Assembly (NCBI RefSeq): GCF_900128505.1 | Contig: NZ_LT669941.1 | Location: forward strand, 2,792,859 to 2,856,858 | Length of the DNA: 64,000 bases | Origin: Parabacteroides timonensis | GTDB lineage: Bacteria > Bacteroidota > Bacteroidia > Bacteroidales > Tannerellaceae | Reading direction: 5' to 3' | Shown: one piece after another, positions 16,114 through 24,608 of the stretch | Position numbering within the stretch: position 1 is the first letter of the stretch | Layout: each line of letters starts with the position of its first letter | The notes under the pieces: model-generated | Databases searched by the model: none | What the model was told of the DNA's origin: nothing | Seen by the model: only the letters and a program-made list of their open reading frames with translations | Position numbers and translations under genes: made by a program

Positions 16114-17430
16114 ATGAATAAGATTCTTTTTCTTTTTTGGGTATGCCTTTCCTGTTGCCTCTTTTCATCCTGCTATGATGAAAGTAATAAATACGGCAAC
16201 GGTCTGGTCGATTCGGTTTTTCGTAATATTAGTACCGATACCTCAACAGTCGTCATTACATCCGTTCTGATCGATTCATTGGAAACATCAGGAAAAGGGG
16301 TTGCACTAGTCGGAGAATATACACATTCGATCTGGGGGACCATGAAATCGTCGGGATATATTCCTTATACGCGTCCCAGTTACAGTACAGACATCGACAA
16401 AGTTGTCGTACTCGATTCGCTTGTCCTGTCACTGGCCTACGGCAGCTATTATGTAGGGGATACTTTACAATACCAGCAATTCTCGGTTCACCGGCTAACA
16501 GAGAAAGTTGTATTGAATGACAACAACTACTTATATAATACCTCCTCCTTTTCTTACGAAACCGAGCCAATGGCAACCTGCCGGTTCAGGCCCCGTCCCC
16601 AAGGAGTGGACAAGCTGGAGATCCGCCTCCCCGATGAACTGGGACAGAATCTATTGACCCGTTTTCATCAACGGGACGAGGCCGTATCGTCGGAACGCTT
16701 CGAAGACTATTTCAAAGGGATCGTCATCATCCCTGACGGTTCAGACAACCATTCGATGCTCTCTTTTCAGGTGGCCGATACAATGTCGACTATCGTATTA
16801 CATTACCATATTGTTGAGGAACAAGCAAATGAACAACAGTTGGTATTCTCTCCCAACACATCCACACAATTCAACCATATCGATCATGACAGGACAGGTA
16901 CACTGATGGAGCCTTTCCCCACGAAACAAGTCGAAATACCTTCCGAGTCACTGGATAACCGGGGTGTATTATTTGGTGGCTTAGGCTGGTTCGCCCGGTT
17001 GGAGTTTCCTTACCTCAACGATATCATGAAGCTGGGAGAAAGAGTGGTCATAGAATCGGCCATGCTCAAACTATATCCGGAACTCGGTACTTATTCGGAA
17101 ACAAATGCACTTCCGGACAGCGTCTATCTTTACATTGCCGACGAGAACAATGTCGTTACCGATGCTGTAACGGATTACCTCGGCACACAGGTACAAGGCG
17201 GTACACTTGTAAAAGACGATGTATTCAATGAAAATACTTATTACTATTTCGATGTCACCGATTTCATGCAACAAGAACTCGGCACAATCGGGATAAATAA
17301 ACACAACCTGCAACTGGTTCTGAACGAAGACAGCTACACCAAAACATTCAAAAATATGACTTTCGGCGACAGGCAAAGCAAGTCACCCATCGTTTTACAG
17401 CTAATCTACAAAATATATGAAAGTTATTAA
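16114..17430 (+). CDS. DUF4270 lipoprotein
   Basis: About 438 residues (two more if the ATG at 16108 is used). The signal peptide ends in a lipobox LFSSC (C20). The mature part begins GNGLVDSVFRNISTDTSTV and continues ITSVLIDSLETSGKGVALVG, the standard opening of DUF4270 proteins, which are outer-membrane-associated lipoproteins confined to Bacteroidetes. Beta-rich throughout. The stop overlaps the next gene's start by 14 bp, so the two are coupled. The biochemical role is unknown; the C20 is followed by YDES rather than an aspartate run. Confidence 0.85.
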   Translation: MNKILFLFWVCLSCCLFSSCYDESNKYGNGLVDSVFRNISTDTSTVVITSVLIDSLETSGKGVALVGEYTHSIWGTMKSSGYIPYTRPSYSTDIDKVVVLDSLVLSLAYGSYYVGDTLQYQQFSVHRLTEKVVLNDNNYLYNTSSFSYETEPMATCRFRPRPQGVDKLEIRLPDELGQNLLTRFHQRDEAVSSERFEDYFKGIVIIPDGSDNHSMLSFQVADTMSTIVLHYHIVEEQANEQQLVFSPNTSTQFNHIDHDRTGTLMEPFPTKQVEIPSESLDNRGVLFGGLGWFARLEFPYLNDIMKLGERVVIESAMLKLYPELGTYSETNALPDSVYLYIADENNVVTDAVTDYLGTQVQGGTLVKDDVFNENTYYYFDVTDFMQQELGTIGINKHNLQLVLNEDSYTKTFKNMTFGDRQSKSPIVLQLIYKIYESY

Positions 17431-18622
17431 GTATATATTTTCCTCTCTCCTGCTGACAGCAACAGTAGCGGACGCACAAAACATCATGACCTCTTCACCC
17501 TATTCGATGTTTGGTATCGGTGAGATCGTAACCGGACTATATGGTTCCAATTCAGCCATGGGGGGCGTTTCCACCGGGATACGGAATTCATGGTTGATAA
17601 ACACGGAAAATCCGGCCGGACTTTCGGGACTCGACTCGTGCAGGCTCTTTGCCGAAGCTTCTGCTTTCGCAAAAAGCGAATCTTATAAGTCGAAGAGTGG
17701 AAGTAGCAATGCGTTCTCCGGAAATGTATCGGCCTTCGCATTAGCCGGACGAATCATACCCCACTGGTATATGGCGGCCGGTCTCACTCCTTATTCTTCG
17801 GTCGGTTATTATTTTCAGAGCACACAGCCGCTCGAAGGTTCACCCGGGTCCTACTATACCAGTACCTTCGAAGGATATGGCGGTCTCTCGAAAGTGTATC
17901 TGTCGAATGCCTTCATGCTTTCCCGGGATTTATCGGTTGGCGTGAATCTGAATTATATATTCGGTAATATAAAATCGTCTGAGAATCAAGGCAGCATGAC
18001 CGTTGAAAACAAAATGTACACAAATGCTTTCTATGCAGACTTCGGAATTCAGTATCACCGGAATCTGGCCAGGGACAAATCGATTACGATTGGAGCTGTC
18101 TATGGATACAAGCAACGTTTGAAGATGGACAATTCCATTATCATAACAAACGGCAATGTAGAGACAGAGCAAAACAAAAAGAGTTCCTCTCAACATCTAC
18201 CTCAATACATGGGGATCGGAGGATCATTGATCTATCAAAAATGGACGTATGCCCTCGACTATAAGTTTCAGCAATACAGTTCCCTGTCATCGGGCGACAG
18301 CAGGGTTGCATTTAAAGATGCACACGAAGTACGTGCCGGAGTCTGTTATTTCCCGAACGGATATTCTTCCAGTAGCTACTGGAAGCGAATGTCTTACAAG
18401 GCTGGTATCGACGTATCCACTCCCTATATGAACATAAGCGGACAATCCGGCCTTTCGTGGCGGGCAAGCATAGGTATGGGATTGCCTGTTCTGAACGGAC
18501 ATTTCAACGCTGCCATTTTCCATGAACGGACACAACTGAAAAACAATACTTTCCAAAAAGACGTTACAGGGATAACGGTTACTTATACATTAAGCGAGTT
18601 GCTTTATAAGATGAAATTATAA
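17417..18622 (+). CDS. Outer-membrane beta-barrel protein, FadL-like
   Basis: A 401-residue exported protein with signal peptide (MKVIKYIFSSLLLTATVADA). The mature start SSPYSMFGIGEIVTGLYGSN, the AMGG segment, and alternating hydrophobic strands throughout match Bacteroidetes barrel proteins related to the FadL/OmpP1 transporter group. The C-terminal strand ends TVTYTLSELLYKMKL. It overlaps the DUF4270 gene and is closed by a strong terminator at 18643-18675, so the pair forms a two-gene unit. A role in transport or assembly of a surface component is inference. Confidence 0.72.
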   Translation: MKVIKYIFSSLLLTATVADAQNIMTSSPYSMFGIGEIVTGLYGSNSAMGGVSTGIRNSWLINTENPAGLSGLDSCRLFAEASAFAKSESYKSKSGSSNAFSGNVSAFALAGRIIPHWYMAAGLTPYSSVGYYFQSTQPLEGSPGSYYTSTFEGYGGLSKVYLSNAFMLSRDLSVGVNLNYIFGNIKSSENQGSMTVENKMYTNAFYADFGIQYHRNLARDKSITIGAVYGYKQRLKMDNSIIITNGNVETEQNKKSSSQHLPQYMGIGGSLIYQKWTYALDYKFQQYSSLSSGDSRVAFKDAHEVRAGVCYFPNGYSSSSYWKRMSYKAGIDVSTPYMNISGQSGLSWRASIGMGLPVLNGHFNAAIFHERTQLKNNTFQKDVTGITVTYTLSELLYKMKL

Positions 18623-18642
18623 ATAGTTAATGATAAAAAACG

Positions 18643-18677
18643 AACGTCTGCACTGATTAATTGAGTGCAGACGTTTT
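18643..18677. terminator. Bidirectional terminator
   Basis: A perfect 12-bp stem AACGTCTGCACT / AGTGCAGACGTT with a 9-nt loop has a T run on the plus side and an A run on the left that serves the minus strand. It separates two convergent genes. Confidence 0.88.
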
Positions 18678-18679
18678 CT

Positions 18680-19324
18680 TTACTTTCGGATAATAATTGA
18701 AAAGTCCATTACGAATCCTAAAAACCAGTTACATTTGACAGAGCAATTTGTTGCTCCTGCTTCTTTACAAATGGAAATAATTTGCTTTTGAGTGAGTAGA
18801 TTCATATAGTCACCCGTAGCCCAATCTTTTCCTAAGATATGAAGAATCCCGTCAAATTGTTTCTTGGGCAACCAATGGATAAAAGGGTATTTGGTATGGA
18901 GGTCAAAAGGGAAAAATCTATTGGGCGTAGTAAAATAAACTACTTTACATGTACGTAACATCTCTTTTATGAATAGAACCTGTTTATCACGCTTACCGAC
19001 ATGTTCAATAACCGCATTGCTCCAGCCAATATCAAATGTGTCATTTTCAAAAGGAAAAAGACTTCCATCATACCGAATAACTGTTACTTGAGGGTATAGA
19101 GTCCTGAAGTCCCCTTCTTCTCTCGCTTCTTCAATGCCTAATGCGGTAATATTCTTTTGGTATGGATAATGTTTTTCCAAATAATTGGCTTCTTCACTAT
19201 AATTATTCTCAGTAAATCCTACATCAAGAATTTTATCTTCTATACCAGGTTTGATTGTTTGCAAAAAGTGATTGTATTTACGACCACGATTAAATTTGCT
19301 GATCTTATTAGCTAAGTTCATCAT
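18680..19324 (-). CDS. Class I SAM-dependent methyltransferase
   Basis: A 214-residue Methyltransf_11-like protein. Motif I reads DKILDVGFTE (30s), the acidic loop follows in VIRYDGSLFPFENDTFDIGWSNAVIEHVG, the usual post-motif II region, and CKVVYFTTPNRFFPFDLHT resembles motif III of small-molecule or glycan methyltransferases. No signal peptide is present. The substrate is unknown; similar proteins occur in glycan and quinone pathways. No genes of such a pathway lie nearby. Codon use looks more AT-rich than in the preceding barrel gene, which may suggest separate acquisition. Confidence 0.78.
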   Translation of the reverse strand: MMNLANKISKFNRGRKYNHFLQTIKPGIEDKILDVGFTENNYSEEANYLEKHYPYQKNITALGIEEAREEGDFRTLYPQVTVIRYDGSLFPFENDTFDIGWSNAVIEHVGKRDKQVLFIKEMLRTCKVVYFTTPNRFFPFDLHTKYPFIHWLPKKQFDGILHILGKDWATGDYMNLLTQKQIISICKEAGATNCSVKCNWFLGFVMDFSIIIRK

Positions 19325-19388
19325 TGCTTTTCTTTTTTATAATTGAAGTTTCATATACCTACTTTATATTAGTGAGTTTGCCTTTTTA

Positions 19389-19550
19389 TTAAGGTGTTTG
19401 TTTCATCGCTTCCAATAATTCCAATCCTGCTATCACCCACCCGTAACTCATCCCTTCGAGGATGTTCTGTTTATAGTCATTCTTATCGGCTATCAGCTTG
19501 TTTTCATTGGTATTTCTACGTAATATATTCGATTTTACCTTTTTTGCCAT
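19389..19550 (-). CDS. Small ORF of unknown function, 53 aa
   Basis: The minus strand encodes 53 residues from ATG (19548-19550) to TAA (19389-19391). The N-terminus is very basic (MAKKVKSNILRR), the middle polar (NENKLIADKNDYK), the C-terminal part amphipathic (ILEGMSYGWVIAGLELLEA). No family is recognised. Basic start and soluble composition suggest a cytosolic peptide, a small precursor, or the remnant of a larger protein. It lies 64 bp upstream of the methyltransferase gene on the same strand, so the two may be co-transcribed. No promoter box was found. Confidence 0.4.
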   Translation of the reverse strand: MAKKVKSNILRRNTNENKLIADKNDYKQNILEGMSYGWVIAGLELLEAMKQTP

Positions 19551-19729
19551 AATTGAAGCAGTCTTAATATTAAATATAGTGTTGATTTACAAGCCTTACA
19601 AAAAGACAATGACTAGATTAAACGTTCCTTTTTTTTAGTCACAATTTATACCAAGCAACAGATCTAAAGGGGCGAAGTAAAAAAGTGAGACAACGTATTG
19701 ATATATAGCAAATAAAAAAGACTCTATCC
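19551..19729. other. Intergenic AT-rich stretch
   Basis: No gene, repeat or structure of note was recognised. Confidence 0.45.
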
Positions 19730-19761
19730 TTTGAATATTCAAATATAAAGGACTATCTTTG
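19730..19761 (+). promoter_or_regulatory. Orphan consensus promoter with palindromic operator
   Basis: TTTG at 19730-19733, a 20-bp spacer and TATCTTTG at 19754-19761 form a full-consensus Bacteroidetes promoter on the plus strand. The -33 box is embedded in a perfect 14-bp palindrome TTTGAATATTCAAA (19730-19743). No gene follows on the plus strand before 20046; an ATG at 19764 opens only a 16-codon frame. It may drive a small RNA or be the relic of a lost gene. Confidence 0.5.
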
Positions 19762-19988
19762 GGATGACTAAAATAAAGGAACGATTAAATCGTCCACAGC
19801 CCCATCTTTATTGATTATATAAAATTCAAGGGATAACACAAAAAGGTAGATTAGAAGTAGCCCAATCAACACATGTCCGGTAGCGAAATAATCAGAAACT
19901 AATCGACAAACAAAAATTTTTAGTACACTTAATTCGTATCGAACCTAAAAAGAAGAGAATTGAGAACTTTTGATAAGAACTAATAGTT
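19762..19988 (+). other. Region downstream of orphan promoter, possible ncRNA
   Basis: The sequence after the promoter is AT-rich with stop codons in all frames. An odd palindrome ACGATTAAATCGT sits at 19781-19793. No known RNA family was recognised. An RNA of about 250 nt ending near the hairpin at 19989-20021 is conceivable but unproven. Confidence 0.3.
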
Positions 19989-20021
19989 AAAAAAAGGGAC
20001 AGATTGAAAAAACCTGTCCCT
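19989..20021 (-). terminator. Terminator after YhiM-family gene
   Basis: On the minus strand AGGGACAG pairs with CTGTCCCT over an 11-nt loop, followed by seven T residues. Confidence 0.8.
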
Positions 20022-20046
20022 ACAATACATCAAGGATATAAATTAT

Positions 20047-21093
20047 TTACTTAGAAGACGTTCCGCTCTCCAGAATACTCACAATAGAAAACAAAGTAAA
20101 ACAAATACCGCCTAATCCAGCCAGAACACGTGCCGGGACAAAGTAGTAATCGTGAACGGAACCCAGTTCAAACAGGAATGCAGAAAGGAACAGGCAGGTC
20201 AACGCTGTGAAGATCGGTATTAGCGGAATACGGTTAGACAACTTAAACTCATGCCGCCATATTTTTGAAAGTAGGATCACCTTGCTGGATATACTATAAC
20301 AAACCAACCCTAAACCGATCATGATATAACCTGTTACACCATTGGCCGGATTAATTGTCCCCAAAATAAGAATAACTCCCCAAATGACACATAAACTTCC
20401 CATGATCAACACCATGACCGGCCATATCATACGCTCGTTAGGAGAAAATATATTCCGGATCTGACGGGCAATGGTAGCAACTAACGCTATCAGACTGGTA
20501 CAGATACAAGCCAACCCGATCATCACATGCCCGGCTATAAAATATTTGGAACTATGATCTTCATTCGCTAATAACCAGAAAGCCCATATCCAGGCAATCA
20601 ATGCAATTCCTCCGGCAATGGCAATTAAAGTCAATCCCTGTGCCCGTGTAAATGCTTCGGGAGGAACATCATGGTCCGTTTTTTTCGAATTAACCGTGAT
20701 CATCGTAAAGCGGGTAGAAGATGTTGCTGTAGTTGCTACACATGCGGTAATAAGTCCAACTCCACAGATAACATGCCCGGCTACGAACGAAGCCGAATCA
20801 GGCGATTCCATTATATGGACTCCGATTATTACAGTCAGAAGGGCCGATAAGTAACCGAGTGCCGGCAATGCGTACCGACTCACCATCCCGAAAGTATTTA
20901 TGATCTGCCGGATAATCGTTGCCGCCGTGGAGAAGAGGGCAATACAGATCATCCCCAGGGAAAAGACAACCGGACCCGCTACAAATTTACCCGGGTCTGT
21001 TCCATATTCATAAACGAACAAACCATAACTGAAACAGAACAGGGCCATCAACAGTGGGATCGCCCTGAATAAAACACTAATACCGTAATTCAT
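20047..21093 (-). CDS. YhiM-like (DUF2776) inner-membrane protein
   Basis: A 348-residue polytopic membrane protein with about ten helices arranged in repeated units, each with a F-(V/I)-AGHV motif (FVAGHVICGVGL, FIAGHVMIGLAC), plus NRIPLIPIFTALTCLF and a C-terminal FSIVSILESG. This matches E. coli YhiM, a DUF2776 protein linked to acid survival at low temperature. The biochemical activity is unknown. The linkage to a LytTR gene immediately upstream suggests regulated expression. Acquisition from another phylum is possible but not shown. Confidence 0.85.
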   Translation of the reverse strand: MNYGISVLFRAIPLLMALFCFSYGLFVYEYGTDPGKFVAGPVVFSLGMICIALFSTAATIIRQIINTFGMVSRYALPALGYLSALLTVIIGVHIMESPDSASFVAGHVICGVGLITACVATTATSSTRFTMITVNSKKTDHDVPPEAFTRAQGLTLIAIAGGIALIAWIWAFWLLANEDHSSKYFIAGHVMIGLACICTSLIALVATIARQIRNIFSPNERMIWPVMVLIMGSLCVIWGVILILGTINPANGVTGYIMIGLGLVCYSISSKVILLSKIWRHEFKLSNRIPLIPIFTALTCLFLSAFLFELGSVHDYYFVPARVLAGLGGICFTLFSIVSILESGTSSK

Positions 21094-21196
21094 AGTCTAT
21101 TTGCTTTAAATTTTCAACCAAACAGACTGAATTACGGCTTTGTTCCTTTAATTAGATTTTTATAGAATCTTTTTAGTTATCAAGAGCAGGATCAAC

Positions 21197-21634
21197 CTAT
21201 TCCTGTAAAGCCAACCTCCCCATAAGAGCCGGCAGATACGAATCGCTGATAGGAATCAGTTCATCGCCGATACGTATCCTTTTCCGTTCGATATAACTGA
21301 TATGGGAAAGGGCAACGATATAAGAACGGTGCACACGACAGAATAACCCATCGGTAAGATTTTCTTCAAATCGCTTCAGGCTGACCTGCGAAAGTAGCGG
21401 CTTGCCCGTGGTGCGATGGATTTTGACGTAATCGCCATAGCCTTCCAGAAAAAGTATTTCCTCTCTGTGAAGGCGAATGATCTTACTTCCTTCCCGAACA
21501 AAAACAGGTTGTTCAGTTTGTTCCTTGTGCAAGACTTCATGCACATCAGCGAGTGCTTTATCCAACTTCTCAAAATACCCCATCAGGGTGTTCAACGTAG
21601 AAGCATCTCCATCGAAAGTAATACATTTCAACAT
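21197..21634 (-). CDS. Orphan LytTR DNA-binding protein
   Basis: A 145-residue regulator. The C-terminal 95 residues form a LytTR domain (IIRLHREEILFLEGYGDYVKI; LFCRVHRSYIVALSHISYIE); the N-terminal 45 residues are helical and lack a receiver domain. It therefore probably responds to a ligand, a partner, or protein level rather than phosphorylation. LytTR proteins bind paired direct repeats upstream of target genes. The downstream neighbour is the YhiM-like gene, the upstream neighbours a full LytS/LytR pair, so this may be a duplicated output domain. Confidence 0.86.
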   Translation of the reverse strand: MLKCITFDGDASTLNTLMGYFEKLDKALADVHEVLHKEQTEQPVFVREGSKIIRLHREEILFLEGYGDYVKIHRTTGKPLLSQVSLKRFEENLTDGLFCRVHRSYIVALSHISYIERKRIRIGDELIPISDSYLPALMGRLALQE

Positions 21635-21788
21635 ACTAGAGTCTCTTTTTAAATTACACTACAAATAAATAAGAATATTCGGTGAACAAAGGTTAACCAC
21701 CGACAAATGGTACAACTTGATCGGTGAATCGCCTTAGGTAGCAGGGTGAAAAAACTTGCTTCCTCAATGCAGTATTTTCACCTGACCA
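21635..21788 (-). terminator. Intergenic region with terminator-like hairpin
   Basis: Between the two LytTR genes an 8-bp inverted repeat GGTGAAAA (21745-21752) / TTTTCACC (21775-21782) with a 22-nt loop sits just after the response-regulator stop. It probably ends that transcript; the rest should hold the promoter of the orphan LytTR gene. Confidence 0.45.
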
Positions 21789-22544
21789 CTATTCCATCAG
21801 TATCCATTTCTTGAATACCGGTGTTTTTGTCTTACTGATGATAATACGCTCCGGAACCGGTAAAGTCAGATTAACCGACAAACGGCTGCCGAACCAGAGG
21901 TCGATATCCTTTATGGCTTTACGGGCAATGATAAACTGACGATTAGCACGAAAAAAGTCTTTTCCGTCGAGTTGATCACCTAAGGTATCAAGTGTACGGT
22001 CCACCGGATGCTGTTTGCCGTCGGAGGTATAAGCCGTTACTTTCTCGTTTGCCGTATAGAAATAAAGGATATCTTCTACCTGCAAAGGGTAGAACTTATC
22101 ACTGAGCATGATAAGCAGGCTTTTGATGACATGCCGCTTTTGTATCGTATCGTTCGTCTGACGGATATGTGCCAGTCGCTCTTCCGGACTGAACAGCCGC
22201 AGCTTACTCAACGCCCGTTCCAAAGAGGTCATTGTGACCGGTTTCAAGAGATAATCGATACTGCTAACCTGAAAGGCCTGCAGCGCATATTCGTCATAAG
22301 CCGTTGTAAAAACGACCGGAGCTTCAACCTCAACCTGCTCGAATATCTTAAAAGCGCTACCGTCTGCCAGATGAATATCCATAAAAATAACATCCGGATG
22401 AGGAAAGGAACGGAAATAGGCTACGCTTTCCTCTATACTCTCCAGTTCGGCTATTACCTCGATCGGTATAATCGTATTCTGTGCCAGTATCGCCTTCAGG
22501 GAGCTTACCGCAGCAGTTTCATCTTCAATAATTACAGCATTCAT
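21789..22544 (-). CDS. LytR/AlgR-type response regulator
   Basis: About 251 residues. The N-terminal receiver has the acidic pair in VIIEDE, the phosphorylation site D56 in VIFMDIHLADG, and YLLKPV with the conserved lysine. The C-terminal LytTR domain (LPLQVEDILYFYTANEKVTAY; FFRANRQFIIARKAIKDID) binds DNA. The ATG at 22544 is chosen; the longer frame would need a TTG. The cognate sensor kinase gene lies 34 bp upstream on the same strand. The role is unknown; in Bacteroidetes such pairs act on envelope or nutrient genes. Confidence 0.92.
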   Translation of the reverse strand: MNAVIIEDETAAVSSLKAILAQNTIIPIEVIAELESIEESVAYFRSFPHPDVIFMDIHLADGSAFKIFEQVEVEAPVVFTTAYDEYALQAFQVSSIDYLLKPVTMTSLERALSKLRLFSPEERLAHIRQTNDTIQKRHVIKSLLIMLSDKFYPLQVEDILYFYTANEKVTAYTSDGKQHPVDRTLDTLGDQLDGKDFFRANRQFIIARKAIKDIDLWFGSRLSVNLTLPVPERIIISKTKTPVFKKWILME

Positions 22545-22578
22545 ACGGATAATCAATTAATTGACAATTTAGTTAGAC

Positions 22579-23790
22579 CTAAACCGACAGATCGGACAGG
22601 GGAAGGGATACTTTAAAATATTCTTTCCGGTTGGATATATTAATATCTTTTCCAGTGAGTAAACGATAACGTCCCCAAAGATTTTTAAGTCCGATACCGC
22701 TACTATGTCCCTCCTCTACCTTCGGATGCACTTTGTTGGATACCACCAAAGTGTTCTCCTTTGTAGTATAAATGTCAATTTGTAGCGGATACTGCTTACT
22801 GATCACATTATGTTTGACTGCATTTTCAATCAGCGGCAATACACTCAGGATAGGTAACGACCAAAGCAACAGCGTCGGTTCGGCCTGTATAGAGAAAAAA
22901 AGTTTGCCTTCATAACGCACGCCAAGCAGATAAGTATAGGCCTTTACAAACTGCAACTCCTCTGCTAAAGTGACCATTTCCTTCTTGTTACTCTGGAGGA
23001 TATACCGGAAAACATTCGACAGTTCATCCAGGTATGTCAATGTATGCTCCTTTTCTCCGTTACGGATCAGGGAATTGAGTCCGTTGAGTGAATTGAAAAA
23101 GAAATGAGGATTGATCTGCCCCATCAAAGCATTATAGGAAGTTTGTAGTTTCTCTGTTTTTAGTTTTTCATACTCTAGCATCATTTGTTGTTTGCCGCTT
23201 ATCAAACGTATCAGCAACACACTGAGCAATACGGTTAACAGGACAAACAGATGTTCCGTCATCTGCGGATGAAAAGCAATAGATCTGGATATTAGAATAT
23301 CCCCCTCCGGTCGATCCGGTCGTATCTCCAGATTTTTTCTGGCTTTAGATACAGGCCTTCCATATCCTGGAATAATCTTATCCGACCGCCTTTCCATAAT
23401 AACGGTTTCATGAACAGTGGGAACTTCAGCGACTTCAAATACAGATTTTTGCACGATCGGATATACAGCCAGTAGCCCCAGACCCACCATCACACTTACT
23501 CCACCGGCAAATATCGCTACTTTATATTCCCTTTGTTTGAATATCTTATCCCCCAGTTTATACATTTGCATATTTACAATGAAAAGAAGGAAAGCAAACA
23601 AGAAGAACCACACAAGCGGGAAATAAAATAAATAATCATTCAGGAATACCGGAGGCTCTGGAAGAGCCGGATTTCTCTGAATATTAATCACATCATATTT
23701 ACGCATCAGCATCGAGAAGTTGACAAACAGACTCAACAATACCGATACGATAAAGCCAATCAATAGATCGTTCTTTACGGAATGTCGCAT
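22579..23790 (-). CDS. LytS-type sensor histidine kinase
   Basis: A 403-residue membrane kinase. Transmembrane helices lie about 9-29, 53-73, 91-111 and 180-197 with an extracytoplasmic loop between the last two. The His_kinase domain has the phosphoacceptor H229 in QINPHFFFNSLNGL; a short ATPase domain follows with the N box LIENAVKHN and SSGIGLKNLWGRY. It pairs with the response regulator downstream. A TATCTTTG -7 box at 23812-23819 lies 21 bp before the start. Confidence 0.92.
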   Translation of the reverse strand: MRHSVKNDLLIGFIVSVLLSLFVNFSMLMRKYDVINIQRNPALPEPPVFLNDYLFYFPLVWFFLFAFLLFIVNMQMYKLGDKIFKQREYKVAIFAGGVSVMVGLGLLAVYPIVQKSVFEVAEVPTVHETVIMERRSDKIIPGYGRPVSKARKNLEIRPDRPEGDILISRSIAFHPQMTEHLFVLLTVLLSVLLIRLISGKQQMMLEYEKLKTEKLQTSYNALMGQINPHFFFNSLNGLNSLIRNGEKEHTLTYLDELSNVFRYILQSNKKEMVTLAEELQFVKAYTYLLGVRYEGKLFFSIQAEPTLLLWSLPILSVLPLIENAVKHNVISKQYPLQIDIYTTKENTLVVSNKVHPKVEEGHSSGIGLKNLWGRYRLLTGKDINISNRKEYFKVSLPLSDLSV

Positions 23791-23929
23791 AAAGGATTTA
23801 TTTAGTGGCTACAAAGATAAGTATCCCAGGAAGTCAAAAGTATATAAACCGACGAAACGGACAAAAACATCGGCGAAACGCCTGTTCTTATTCATCGAAC
23901 ATTTTACAGGCAATAGACAAAAGGACATA

Positions 23930-23958
23930 AAAAAAGGTTACCCAACGAGCAACCTTCT
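23930..23958 (-). terminator. Terminator after rplS
   Basis: On the minus strand AAGGTTGC pairs with GTAACCTT (one G-U pair) across a 7-nt loop, followed by seven T residues. Confidence 0.8.
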
Positions 23959-23983
23959 TTTATGGTAATTAAATCCCAAAGGA

Positions 23984-24331
23984 TTAGAATCTTCTTTCTT
24001 TGATTCTTGCTTTCTTACCAGTAAGAGCACGCAGGTAATACAATTTAGCGCGACGTACTTTACCAAGTTTGTTTACAGTGATGCTTTCGATGAACGGAGA
24101 TTCCATCGGGAAAATTCTCTCTACACCTACGTTTTCAGACATCTTACGAACTGTGAAACGTTTTTTGTCACCATGTCCTGAGATACGGATAACTACACCT
24201 CTGTACTGCTGGATACGTTCCTTGTTACCTTCTTTAATACGGTAAGCTACTGTAATAGTGTCACCACTCTTGAATGAAGGATATTCCTTATTCGTAGCAA
24301 ACGCTTCTTCTGCAATCTTAATTAAATCCAT
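23984..24331 (-). CDS. rplS: 50S ribosomal protein L19
   Basis: A 115-residue L19: the SH3-like core with FKSGDTITVAYRIKEG, then RIQQYRGVVI, then GVERIFPMESPFIESITV, and KVRRAKLYYLRAL at the end, all standard. L19 sits at the 30S-50S interface in bridges B6 and B8. Here it is monocistronic with its own terminator; the usual partners rpsP, rimM and trmD are not next to it, as is common in Bacteroidetes. Confidence 0.97.
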   Translation of the reverse strand: MDLIKIAEEAFATNKEYPSFKSGDTITVAYRIKEGNKERIQQYRGVVIRISGHGDKKRFTVRKMSENVGVERIFPMESPFIESITVNKLGKVRRAKLYYLRALTGKKARIKERRF

Positions 24332-24608
24332 TGTTTTATAGCTTTTTAATTGTAATTTTAAACGAAACGCAATATAACGGGCTACTTCTCCCGACAGAGA
24401 TTGCGCAAAGCGGATGCAAAGTAACGAAAGATTTATTTTATACGCAAGTAGTTTAGGTAATAAATCATCGATCCTGTACTTATTTTTCTTCCTTTAAATC
24501 GCTATTCAAGCGTATATTACCTTATGTGAACAACCGAAAAGTTGTCACAGTATAGAGACTTTTCAACTTATTTTCCTATTTTTGATGGATAATAATGATA
24601 ACGTGAAG
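24332..24608. promoter_or_regulatory. Divergent intergenic region rplS / GH3 gene
   Basis: A plus-strand TATTTTTG -7 box at 24577-24584 is placed 25 bp before the GH3 ATG. On the minus strand a TTACTTTG box preceded by TTGC at about 19 bp could serve rplS. Nothing else was recognised. Confidence 0.45.

Noticed and set aside
19764..19814. 16-codon ORF right after the orphan promoter
   Set aside because: Too short and without family resemblance; kept only as part of the orphan-promoter finding.
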